This document shows, piece by piece, positions 16,642-25,298 of a DNA stretch of 64,000 nucleotides (position 1 is its first letter; each line of letters begins with the position of its first letter). The position numbers and the translations under genes are program-made. The notes under the pieces are model-generated. The model was not told where the DNA came from, made no database searches, and worked only from the letters and a program-made list of their open reading frames with translations. Source of the DNA: Hyphomicrobiales bacterium (GTDB lineage: Bacteria > Pseudomonadota > Alphaproteobacteria > Rhizobiales > Rhizobiaceae); assembly GCA_900473185.1 (NCBI GenBank), contig UCKU01000025.1, forward strand, positions 202,531 through 266,530, read 5' to 3'.

Positions 16642-18279
16642 ATGGATTTGTTGAGCGCCACGGACTGGCTGCGTCATAGGCCGGGTTTGACCTATCCGCT
16701 CGCTGTCGCCGCCGTTGCATTCACCTTCCTGCTGCGCATTGCTGCCGGCGACTATCTCTCCGGCTTTCCCTTTCTGAGCTTCTTGCCCGCCGTCCTGATC
16801 GCAAGTTTCATCGGCGGTGCTGGGCCAGGGGCGGTCGCCGCCATTCTGTCGGGCTTCGTCGTCCAGCAGTTCTTCGTTGAGCCGCACGATATCTTCTGGC
16901 CCGTCACCTTCGGCCAATGGATCGGCCTGTCGACCTTCGTCGTCAATGCATTCATCATCGTCGGACTGATGCAGGCGATCGTCGTCTCGCACGGTCGGCA
17001 GGCGCGTCTGCGTGGAGAGCTCAACGATTTCAACAGGAAACTGGAAGAGACGGTTGCGCAGCGCACCGGCGAACTGAAACGCGAGATGGCGGACCATGCC
17101 GCCGCCCAGGCGCAGGTGCGCCAGTTGCAGAAGATGGAAACCATCGGCCAGCTGACCGGCGGCGTCGCTCATGACTTCAACAACATGCTGGCGATCATCG
17201 TCGGTAGCCTGGATCTTGCCCAGAGGCGGCTGAACGGCAAGGAAGATCCACGCCTTCTGAACTCGATCCAGAGCGCCAGGGACGGCGCGCAGCGCGCGGC
17301 GGTGCTGACCGCGCGCCTGCTCGCCTTTTCACGCCAGCAGCCGTTGGCGCCGGAAATCATAGATGCAAACAAGCTGGTCGGCGGCATGTCGGAATTGCTG
17401 CGCCGGATGCTGGGCGAGCAGATCAGGATCGAAGCGGTTCTGGCGGGTGGCCTCTGGACGACCTTCGCCGATTTGAGCCAGCTTGAAAATGCCATCCTCA
17501 ACCTCTCGGTCAATGCGCGCGACGCCATGCCTGATGGCGGGCATCTGACCATCGAGACGGCCAATACCGAACTGGACGACCGCTATGCGCGCATGCACCA
17601 GGAGGTGGAGGCTGGCCAATATGTGATGATCAGCATCACCGATACCGGCATCGGCATGTCGCCCGAGGTTCTGGAGCGCGCCTTTGATCCTTTTTACACC
17701 ACGAAGGGTCCCGGCAAGGGCACGGGCCTCGGCCTCAGCCAGGTCTATGGCTACGTCAAGCAGAGCAGGGGACACATCAAGATCTATTCCGAGATCGATC
17801 GTGGCACGACGGTAAAGATCTATCTCCCGCGCCATGTCGGTTCCGGCGACGCACGTTTTTCGGCGCCGTCGATGACACCGATCCCGCAGGGGAGTATCGA
17901 GGATACCATTCTCGTGGTGGAGGATGACGAGAGTGTGCGGGAAATGACCGCCGAAAGCCTGCGCGAACTCGGCTACAGCGTGCTGCAGGCCGCCGGCGGT
18001 CCCGAGGCGCTGGACGTTCTGCAGAACGAGCGCGTCGATCTCATCTTCACCGATATCGTCATGCCGCAGATGAATGGCCGCCAGCTTGCCGATGCCGTCA
18101 TGGAGAAGTGGCCGGAAATCCAAATACTTTACACGACCGGCTATACCCGCAACGCCATTGTTCACAATGGTGTGCTGGACCACGGCGTCTCCCTGCTTGC
18201 CAAGCCATTCAGCCTGGAACAGCTGGCCCACAAGGTCCGCGAAGTGCTGAACAACAAGCCTCCCGCGGAACAGGCGTGA
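16642..18279 (+). CDS. Membrane hybrid histidine kinase with C-terminal receiver
   Basis: This 545-residue sensor has several hydrophobic helices in residues 12-120 resembling the DUF4118 (KdpD-like) membrane module. A coiled coil leads to the HisKA domain with the phosphoacceptor His177 in GGVAHDFNNML. The ATPase domain shows the N box (NAILNLSVNARDAM), DTGIGMS, and GKGTGLGLSQVYG. A receiver domain follows, about residues 418-535, with Asp471 in LIFTDIVMP. The ligand is unknown. It ends 274 bases before the cellulose operon, on the same strand, which makes a regulatory link possible but unproven. Confidence 0.92.
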   Translation: MDLLSATDWLRHRPGLTYPLAVAAVAFTFLLRIAAGDYLSGFPFLSFLPAVLIASFIGGAGPGAVAAILSGFVVQQFFVEPHDIFWPVTFGQWIGLSTFVVNAFIIVGLMQAIVVSHGRQARLRGELNDFNRKLEETVAQRTGELKREMADHAAAQAQVRQLQKMETIGQLTGGVAHDFNNMLAIIVGSLDLAQRRLNGKEDPRLLNSIQSARDGAQRAAVLTARLLAFSRQQPLAPEIIDANKLVGGMSELLRRMLGEQIRIEAVLAGGLWTTFADLSQLENAILNLSVNARDAMPDGGHLTIETANTELDDRYARMHQEVEAGQYVMISITDTGIGMSPEVLERAFDPFYTTKGPGKGTGLGLSQVYGYVKQSRGHIKIYSEIDRGTTVKIYLPRHVGSGDARFSAPSMTPIPQGSIEDTILVVEDDESVREMTAESLRELGYSVLQAAGGPEALDVLQNERVDLIFTDIVMPQMNGRQLADAVMEKWPEIQILYTTGYTRNAIVHNGVLDHGVSLLAKPFSLEQLAHKVREVLNNKPPAEQA

Positions 18280-18427
18280 GGCCCGGGAAGAGCCTCATTG
18301 CCGTGCCGACAAGATTGAGAGCCTCCGGACCGGCCTTTGCCGGATGCCGTTCATTTCCTCTCGTGTGGTAGTGCTCGCAAAAGTAGAGAGGCTGACAATT
18401 TTACCCGTTAAAACTGTGGGTGAGATG

Positions 18428-18446
18428 TTGACCATTTGTTAACCAT
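18428..18446 (+). promoter_or_regulatory. CtrA-like binding site upstream of the cellulose operon
   Basis: TTGA-N7-TTAACCAT matches the alphaproteobacterial CtrA consensus TTAA-N7-TTAA with one mismatch, and includes the extended half-site TTAACCAT. It lies 107 bases upstream of bcsN. The site is a sequence match only. Confidence 0.45.
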
Positions 18447-18553
18447 AAGCATCGTTTATTCCTAATGAACGACATAGGGGTTGTTGATTCGGAAATTCGT
18501 CGCGCTTTGTCCCTTCAGACAAAGATCAAAAATACGATAGCAACGGCCAGGAC

Positions 18554-19537
18554 ATGCATTTTCCGAAGACGATATCGGTGGTGGCCGTTGCGGCCATGAT
18601 AGCCGGCTGCACGTCGACAGGTGGAGTGCGTCAGCCTGCCGGACCTGAGACCGTAGAGCCCGAAAAGGCGCTTGTCCTGCCGCCCCCCGGTGGCCCGTCG
18701 ATCGTCAGCGTCGTAGAACAAAAGCGCGGAAACGGTGTGGAGCAGACGATATCGCTCTTCACGTCCTCATCTGTTCAGGGCCAGAATTTCCTGAAAGCTC
18801 AATTCCTTGGCGCGTCCGGCGCCAATCCCGGGGCCGGTAGCGCCTCCTACAGGATGATCCGGGAAGGGGATATCGCCCGCGAGATGGCGCGCTCGGTTCC
18901 CGGCGTTCCGATGGCGACATCAGCGACCTTCCTGCAGAACAGCTACGGTCCCTTCGGTTATGCCTCGGGCTACAGCCGTGCTGGCGATACCTGCATTTAT
19001 GCCTGGCAGCAGATCCGCTCCAGCCGGTCCGCGCAGACGCAGGCGCGCAACTTCGGCATGATCCAGATCCGCCTGCGCCTTTGCGATGCCCGCGCTACCG
19101 AGCGCCAGCTTCTCGGTATAGTCTACGGCTACACCGTCACCGGCACTTTCGACGGCGATATCTGGAATCCCTATGGCGCTCCGCCACCGGCCAATCCGGC
19201 GCTCGGCCAGACCGGCGCTCCGATCTATCCCGATGAAGGCGGCTATCGTCCGACCACGATGCCGATCGGTTACGAGCCCGCTCCGGCCCCAGTCCGCCAG
19301 TCACGGGCCGTAAGCTTACGCCGCGTGCAGGCGCAACCGGCACCCGCCGTCCCGGTCCTGCAGCCGCCTGTCGGCCCTCGCGTGCCGCTGCCGAACGACG
19401 ACACGCAGACGAATGCGATAGAGCCGCCGGCAGAGGCGCCGGCGCCGATCCAACAAACGGCGAGGCCGATCGGTGTGACCGTGCCTTCGCCTGATTGCAT
19501 AGGCGATGCGGCCATGACGGCCGCCTGCCAGAGATAG
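18554..19537 (+). CDS. bcsN: Cellulose biosynthesis protein BcsN (lipoprotein)
   Basis: BcsN is found at the head of cellulose operons in rhizobia and relatives; its exact role is not established. The protein starts with a lipoprotein signal whose lipobox ends MIAGC at Cys19, so it is probably anchored in a membrane facing the periplasm. The central part is globular (about residues 50-215). The tail from about residue 215 is rich in Pro and Ala with many basic residues. Length is 327 residues. It is followed by bcsA after a 63-base gap and is probably the first gene of the operon. Confidence 0.88.
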   Translation: MHFPKTISVVAVAAMIAGCTSTGGVRQPAGPETVEPEKALVLPPPGGPSIVSVVEQKRGNGVEQTISLFTSSSVQGQNFLKAQFLGASGANPGAGSASYRMIREGDIAREMARSVPGVPMATSATFLQNSYGPFGYASGYSRAGDTCIYAWQQIRSSRSAQTQARNFGMIQIRLRLCDARATERQLLGIVYGYTVTGTFDGDIWNPYGAPPPANPALGQTGAPIYPDEGGYRPTTMPIGYEPAPAPVRQSRAVSLRRVQAQPAPAVPVLQPPVGPRVPLPNDDTQTNAIEPPAEAPAPIQQTARPIGVTVPSPDCIGDAAMTAACQR

Positions 19538-19600
19538 CAAATATGCCCAATGCGCCGATGCGCCGATGCGCAGCGGTTGAGCCATTTCGAAGGAATGTCC

Positions 19601-21799
19601 ATGCGTAAGGCTGGCAGTGTTGTCATATGGGCTGTGGTGTCGCTTTGCGTGATCGCGCTGATCACGCTGCCCGTCAATCTGCAGACCCAGCTCATCGCCA
19701 GCATCACCGTCGTCACGGTGATGGCGCTCATCAAGGTGCTGAAGGGCGAGGGCACATGGCGTCTCGTGGCACTCGCCTTCGGTACGGCCATCGTGCTGCG
19801 CTATGTCTACTGGCGCACGACCAATACGCTGCCGCCGGTCAACCAGCTCGCCAACTTCATTCCTGGCCTGCTGCTCTATCTCGCTGAAATGTATAGCGTG
19901 ATGATGTTGGCGCTGTCGCTCTTCATTGTCGCGACCCCGCTGCCGCCGCGTCCCTCGCGCGCCGGCAAGCTCGAACGTTTCCCCCATGTCGATGTCTTCG
20001 TGCCGTCCTATAACGAAGATTCCGGCCTGCTTGCCAATACGCTCGCCGCCGCCAAGGCGATGGATTATCCGGCCGACAAGCTGCACGTCTGGCTGCTGGA
20101 CGATGGCGGCACGTTGCAGAAGCGCAATTCCGGCAAGCTGATCGAAGCGCAGGCCGCCGCGGCCCGCCACGCCGAGCTCAAGCAGCTCTGCATCGATCTC
20201 GATGTCAATTACCTGACGCGCGACCGCAACGAACACGCCAAGGCCGGCAACCTCAATAACGGCATGCAGCATTCGAGCGGCGAGCTGATTGCCGTTTTCG
20301 ACGCCGACCATGCGCCGGCGCGCGACTTCCTTCTGGAGACGGTCGGCTATTTCGACGATGACCCGAAGCTCTTCCTTGTCCAGACACCGCACTTCTTCAT
20401 CAATCCGGACCCGCTGGAGCGCAACCTGCGCACCTTTGAAAAGATGCCGAGCGAGAACGAAATGTTCTACGGCATCATCCAGCGCGGCCTCGACAAGTGG
20501 AACGCCGCCTTCTTCTGTGGTTCGGCAGCGGTGCTGAGCCGCCGCGCGCTGCAATCCACCAACGGCTTCAGCGGTGTCAGCATCACCGAGGATTGCGAGA
20601 CCGCGCTTGCCCTTCACGGTGCCGGCTGGAACAGCATCTATCTCGACAAGCCGCTGATCGCCGGCTTGCAGCCGGCCACCTTCGCAAGCTTCATCGGCCA
20701 GCGCAGCCGCTGGGCGCAAGGCATGATGCAGATCCTGCGCTTCCGCTTTCCGCTGCTCAAGCGCGGCCTCACCCTGCCGCAGCGCTTCTGCTACATGTCC
20801 TCGTCGCTGTTCTGGCTGTTTCCGTTCCCGCGCACGATCTTCCTCTTCGCACCGCTCTTCTATCTCTTCTTCGATCTGGAAATCTTCACGGCTTCCGGCG
20901 GCGAGTTCCTGGCCTATACGCTCGCCTACATGATCGTGAACCTGATGATGCAGAACTATCTCTACGGATCGTTCCGCTGGCCGTGGATTTCCGAACTCTA
21001 TGAGTATGTGCAGACGGTGCACCTGTTGCCGGCTGTCGTCTCGGTCATGCTCAATCCACGCAAGCCGACCTTCAAGGTCACCGCAAAGGACGAATCCATC
21101 GCCGTCAGCCGCCTGTCGGAAATCAGCAGGCCCTTTTTCGTGATCTTTGCGGTGCAGATCATCGCGGTGGCGATCACCATCTACAAGATCTATGCCGAAC
21201 CCTACAAGGCGGATGTCACCCTCGTCGTCGGCGGCTGGAACATCATCAACCTCATCCTTGCCGGCTGCGCGCTCGGCGTCGTCTCCGAGCGCGGGGAGAG
21301 GGCGTCCTCCCGCCGCGTGCGCGTCAACCGCCGCTGCGAATTCGGCGTCGGCGACCAGTGGTACACGGCCTCCATCGAGGACGTCTCCGTCCACGGCGCG
21401 CGCCTGCACATCTTCAGCAAGCATTTCGATGCAGTGCAGGTCGGCGCGCTCGGCGAAATCCGCTTCCGCCCCTATAGCGGCGCCGATCTCGAAACCTTGC
21501 CGCTCATCGTCCGCAACATCGAGCCGTCAGGCGATATCACCAATGTCGGCTGCCAGTATCAGCCGAAGAGCGCTCTGGATCACCGCCTGATCGCCGACCT
21601 GATCTTCGCCAATTCCGATCAGTGGACGCAGTTCCAGGCCTCTCGCCGTCGCAATCCCGGCCTCATCAGGGGCACCGTCTGGTTCCTCGGCCTCTCGCTC
21701 TACCAGACGAGCCGTGGCCTGGTGTATTTCTTCCGAAGCATGCGGCCGGAGCGTGAAGCGCATCGACAGCAGCAGGCGGCAAAGGTGAACGCCGGATGA
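19601..21799 (+). CDS. bcsA: Cellulose synthase catalytic subunit with PilZ domain
   Basis: BcsA polymerises UDP-glucose into beta-1,4-glucan and passes the chain through its own membrane channel. The GT2 motifs are intact: DDGGT near residue 167, DADHAP near 234, TED near 330 and QRSRW near 368. Membrane helices flank the catalytic domain. The C-terminal PilZ domain has the cyclic di-GMP motifs SRRVRVNRR, near residue 570, and EDVSVHGARLH, so the enzyme should be activated by cyclic di-GMP. I chose the ATG at 19601, with AAGGA eight bases upstream; an ATG two codons earlier is possible. The stop overlaps bcsB (ATGA). Confidence 0.97.
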   Translation: MRKAGSVVIWAVVSLCVIALITLPVNLQTQLIASITVVTVMALIKVLKGEGTWRLVALAFGTAIVLRYVYWRTTNTLPPVNQLANFIPGLLLYLAEMYSVMMLALSLFIVATPLPPRPSRAGKLERFPHVDVFVPSYNEDSGLLANTLAAAKAMDYPADKLHVWLLDDGGTLQKRNSGKLIEAQAAAARHAELKQLCIDLDVNYLTRDRNEHAKAGNLNNGMQHSSGELIAVFDADHAPARDFLLETVGYFDDDPKLFLVQTPHFFINPDPLERNLRTFEKMPSENEMFYGIIQRGLDKWNAAFFCGSAAVLSRRALQSTNGFSGVSITEDCETALALHGAGWNSIYLDKPLIAGLQPATFASFIGQRSRWAQGMMQILRFRFPLLKRGLTLPQRFCYMSSSLFWLFPFPRTIFLFAPLFYLFFDLEIFTASGGEFLAYTLAYMIVNLMMQNYLYGSFRWPWISELYEYVQTVHLLPAVVSVMLNPRKPTFKVTAKDESIAVSRLSEISRPFFVIFAVQIIAVAITIYKIYAEPYKADVTLVVGGWNIINLILAGCALGVVSERGERASSRRVRVNRRCEFGVGDQWYTASIEDVSVHGARLHIFSKHFDAVQVGALGEIRFRPYSGADLETLPLIVRNIEPSGDITNVGCQYQPKSALDHRLIADLIFANSDQWTQFQASRRRNPGLIRGTVWFLGLSLYQTSRGLVYFFRSMRPEREAHRQQQAAKVNAG

Positions 21800-24255
21800 G
21801 AAAGCTCTTCGCCGCTTCCCTTTTTCTGGTCGGCACGTCGGTTCTCGCTTATGCGCAGATCAGCCCTTTTGACATGTCCGGCGAGCGTCCGGCAGGCGCG
21901 CCGCCGGTTGCTCCGCGCCTGAGACTGCCTGCCCAGCCCGCGCCGGCTCCCGTTCCCGTTGTGCCGCAGACGGTTGCTCCGCAGCCGGTGCCGCCTCCCG
22001 CACCGGCGCAGACGCAGGCACCGGCGACGCCTTCCGCCCCGGTACAGGCCCAGCCGCAACCGGCCGCGCCACCTGCCGTCCGTCCTGTCGCGGCCGCTCC
22101 GCAGACCGGTGATTTCAGGCGCTATATCGTGCCCTTCTCCGAACTCGGCCTCGCTGGTGAATATGACCGCAGATCATGGTCGATCTATCTGACGACGGAG
22201 CAGGCGGCGGCGAAAGCGCGGTTCACTTTCACCTATCAGAACGCTATCGTCGTTGCTCCCGAAGTGTCGCAGCTGACCGTGTTCATCAACAACCGTGCTA
22301 TCGGCCAGCAGCAGGTCGGTTCACCCGACAGCCCATCGGCGGTCAGCTTCGACGTTCCTCCGGGCCTGCTGCAACCCGGCGCCAACCTCATCACCTTCGA
22401 AGCCAATCAGCGCCACCGCACGGATTGCAATATCGACTCCACCTATGAGCTCTGGTCGAACATCGATCCAGCCGGCACCTATCTGAGCTTTGCCGGCCGC
22501 GATGCCGGCCAGCTTTCCGGCACGGATGCGATCCGCGCCATTGGTGTCGATAGCGCAGGCAAGACGGAATTCGATCTGGTCGTTCCGGCCATGGAGCAGC
22601 CCGGTACCACCAAGCCACTTCTGCGTCTGGCGCAGGGCCTGTCGCTCCTGAGCGGCATGCCGAACCAGGTCTTTTCCTTCAGTGCCGGCGTGCTGCCGGC
22701 AGGTGGTCCCGGCAAAATGGCGGTGCTTGTCGGTACCGCGGCCGAGCTGCGGCCGATCTTCCCTAGCCTTCCCCAGGGCGCTGAAAGCGCACCACTCGCC
22801 GCCTTTGTCACTGACCCGCGCAGTGGTTCGCCCGTCCTGCTGATCAGCGGTCCATCCTGGCAGGCGGTTTCGACAGCGATCGATACCATCGTGTCTCCGA
22901 CCGACCGTGCCCCCGAAATACGCCGCGACGTGCTGACAACGCAGCGCTGGACGGCGCCCGACGCGCCGCTTCTCTTTGCCGATACGCGCATCCCGCTTTC
23001 GCAGCTCGGCATACGCACCGTCGATTTCTCCGGCCGCCGCTTCCGCACCGGCTTCAATGTCGCCGTGCCGGCCGATTTCTATGCCAATGCCTATGGCGAG
23101 GCGAAAATCCTGCTCGATGCCGCCTATTCCAGCAAAGTGCTCCCCGGCAGCCACATCGACATCTATGTGAACGGCAACATCGCCTCCACCGTCCCGATCG
23201 CCACGACCAACGGCGGTATTTTCCGCCAGCTTCCGATCCGCGTGACCATGCGGCACTTCAAGCCTGGCCTGAATTCGATCGCCATCGAGGCCGTTCTGAT
23301 GACTGAGGACGATGCGGCCTGCGTCCCCGGTGCGACGGCCTCGCAGGCGCCGCGCTTTGCGCTTTTTGACACGTCCGAATTTCATATGCCGGATTTCGCC
23401 CGCGTCGGGCAGCGTCCGAATCTCGCGGCCATGGCCGGCACATCCTACCCTTATGGGCGCAATCCCGATCCGACGCCGCTGTTCATCGACCGTACCGATG
23501 CCGACACGCTCTCAGCTACGGCGACCCTGCTCGGTCAGCTCGCGATCATGGCCGGCCACCCGATCGCAATCGAAACCGTCGCCTCGCCGGGCGTGATCGG
23601 TGACCGCAACGCCATTTTCATCGGCTCGATTTCACAAATGCCGGCAACGGTGCTCACCCAGGTCAATGTCGCAACCGCCAGCCAGGCTTCCTGGCGTCCG
23701 GTGACGGATTCACAGCCTACGGAAATCGATAATCGCGAGGCGCTGGAGCAATGGCGCTCGCGCATCACCGGCGGCGCACTTCAGGGCCGCATAGAGGCGT
23801 TCCGCGAATGGCTGCGCCGCAACTTCGACATCACCGCTAGCTCGCTGCAGTTCGTCCCAAATGCCGAACAGGTATTCACGCCGTCGAATGCGACGACCTT
23901 GATGATCGCTCAGGGCAAGAGCCCGGATGGCGGTGGTGCCTGGACCGTCGTGACATCGCCCTCGGCCAAAGACCTGCGCGAGGGGCTGAATGCGCTGACC
24001 GCCCAGATGAACTGGCCGCAAATCGCGGGCCATATCACCACCTATTCCAGCCGCACCGGCAAGATCGAGAGCGTGCCGGTCACGCGCTTCGATTTCGTGC
24101 CCACCAGCGGCTTGTCGATCGCCAACTATCGCCTGATTGCTGCCAATTGGCTGTCGACGAATATTCTCTCTTATTCCTTCCTTTTGGTCGTGTTGTCGCT
24201 GTTGATCGGTCTGGCCACTTCCAGAATGCTCTCAAGGCTCGGCAGGTCGAAATGA
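21796..24255 (+). CDS. bcsB: Cellulose synthase periplasmic subunit BcsB
   Basis: BcsB sits in the periplasm, anchored by one C-terminal helix, and is needed with BcsA for synthesis. The 819-residue protein has a signal peptide (MRKLFAASLFLVGTSVLAYA), a Pro/Ala-rich linker (about residues 28-95), and the carbohydrate-binding and flavodoxin-like repeats of the family. The terminal helix SYSFLLVVLSLLIGLATSRML ends about ten residues from the C terminus. Its start overlaps bcsA and its stop overlaps bcsZ, so the three are translationally coupled. Confidence 0.95.
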   Translation: MRKLFAASLFLVGTSVLAYAQISPFDMSGERPAGAPPVAPRLRLPAQPAPAPVPVVPQTVAPQPVPPPAPAQTQAPATPSAPVQAQPQPAAPPAVRPVAAAPQTGDFRRYIVPFSELGLAGEYDRRSWSIYLTTEQAAAKARFTFTYQNAIVVAPEVSQLTVFINNRAIGQQQVGSPDSPSAVSFDVPPGLLQPGANLITFEANQRHRTDCNIDSTYELWSNIDPAGTYLSFAGRDAGQLSGTDAIRAIGVDSAGKTEFDLVVPAMEQPGTTKPLLRLAQGLSLLSGMPNQVFSFSAGVLPAGGPGKMAVLVGTAAELRPIFPSLPQGAESAPLAAFVTDPRSGSPVLLISGPSWQAVSTAIDTIVSPTDRAPEIRRDVLTTQRWTAPDAPLLFADTRIPLSQLGIRTVDFSGRRFRTGFNVAVPADFYANAYGEAKILLDAAYSSKVLPGSHIDIYVNGNIASTVPIATTNGGIFRQLPIRVTMRHFKPGLNSIAIEAVLMTEDDAACVPGATASQAPRFALFDTSEFHMPDFARVGQRPNLAAMAGTSYPYGRNPDPTPLFIDRTDADTLSATATLLGQLAIMAGHPIAIETVASPGVIGDRNAIFIGSISQMPATVLTQVNVATASQASWRPVTDSQPTEIDNREALEQWRSRITGGALQGRIEAFREWLRRNFDITASSLQFVPNAEQVFTPSNATTLMIAQGKSPDGGGAWTVVTSPSAKDLREGLNALTAQMNWPQIAGHITTYSSRTGKIESVPVTRFDFVPTSGLSIANYRLIAANWLSTNILSYSFLLVVLSLLIGLATSRMLSRLGRSK

Positions 24256-25298
24256 GGGGTTGGATCGCCAGATTGCTGGCAGGCACGATAATGCTGGCGC
24301 TCGCCGATGGGCCGGCCTCTGCCCAGCAGCCGCGGATCAGCAGCGAGGCGTGGGCAGCCTATAAGGCGAAGTTCCTCGATCCGAGCGGCCGCATCGTCGA
24401 TAACGGCAACGGCAATATCAGCCATAGCGAAGGGCAGGGCTATGGCCTGCTGCTCGCCTATCTCGCCGCAAGCCCGGCCGATTTCGAGCAGATCTGGTAT
24501 TTCACCCGCACCGAACTGCTGCTGCGTAATGACGGCCTTGCCGTCTGGAAATGGGATCCGTCCGCCAACCCGCATGTGACTGACGCCAACAATGCTTCCG
24601 ATGGCGACATATTGATCGCCTATGCCCTTGCGCTGGCGGGTTCCGCCTGGAACCGAGCTGACTATATCACCGCCGCCACCCGTATAGCGCAGTCGACGCT
24701 ATCGGAAACCGTAGCCGATTTTGCCGGCCGCACCCTGCTGATGCCCGGTACGGAAGGCTTCTCCGCCGCGGATCGCGACGATGGCCCCGTCATCAACCCA
24801 TCCTACTGGGTCTATGAAGCGCTTCCCGTCATGGCAGCACTTGCACCGTCCGATCAGTGGCAGAAACTCGCCGATGATGGTCTCTCACTGCTCAATGCCA
24901 TGCAGTTCGGCCCGCGCAAGTTACCCGCCGAATGGGTGAGCTTGAAGCGCCAGCCGCAGCCGGCCGAAGGTTTCGACGTCGAGTTCGGCTACAATGCGAT
25001 CCGTATCCCACTCTATCTGGCGCGAGGCGGTGTGACCGACAGGGCGTTGCTGACGCGTCTCAAAGAAGGCATGACCGCAAACGGCATGCCCACCACCATC
25101 GATCTGACTACCGGGCAGCCGAAGACCGAGCTTTCCGATCCTGGTTATGAAATTGTTAACCACGTTGTGGCCTGTGTATTAGACGGAACCAAAATTCCTG
25201 CCGAAACGCTGCAATTTGCGCCCGCCTATTATTATCCATCAACGCTTCAGCTTCTGGGGCTGGCCTATGTCGGGGAGAAGCATCCGGAGTGTCTGTGA
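24252..25298 (+). CDS. bcsZ: Periplasmic endoglucanase, glycoside hydrolase family 8
   Basis: BcsZ (CelC in rhizobia) cuts beta-1,4-glucan and is required for normal cellulose export or trimming. The 348-residue protein has a signal peptide ending in ASA near residue 23. The GH8 acid residue lies in NGNGNISHSEGQGYGLLLA, near residue 60. DVEFGYNAIRIPLYLARG is the conserved C-terminal segment. The ATG at 24252 overlaps the bcsB stop (ATGA). The frame is open further upstream, inside bcsB, but that part is not a GH8 sequence. Confidence 0.96.
   Translation: MRGWIARLLAGTIMLALADGPASAQQPRISSEAWAAYKAKFLDPSGRIVDNGNGNISHSEGQGYGLLLAYLAASPADFEQIWYFTRTELLLRNDGLAVWKWDPSANPHVTDANNASDGDILIAYALALAGSAWNRADYITAATRIAQSTLSETVADFAGRTLLMPGTEGFSAADRDDGPVINPSYWVYEALPVMAALAPSDQWQKLADDGLSLLNAMQFGPRKLPAEWVSLKRQPQPAEGFDVEFGYNAIRIPLYLARGGVTDRALLTRLKEGMTANGMPTTIDLTTGQPKTELSDPGYEIVNHVVACVLDGTKIPAETLQFAPAYYYPSTLQLLGLAYVGEKHPECL

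Noticed and set aside
19316..21424. A 702-residue minus-strand open frame opposite bcsN and bcsA
   Set aside because: Antisense to highly conserved cellulose synthase sequence, with charged low-complexity composition and no domain.
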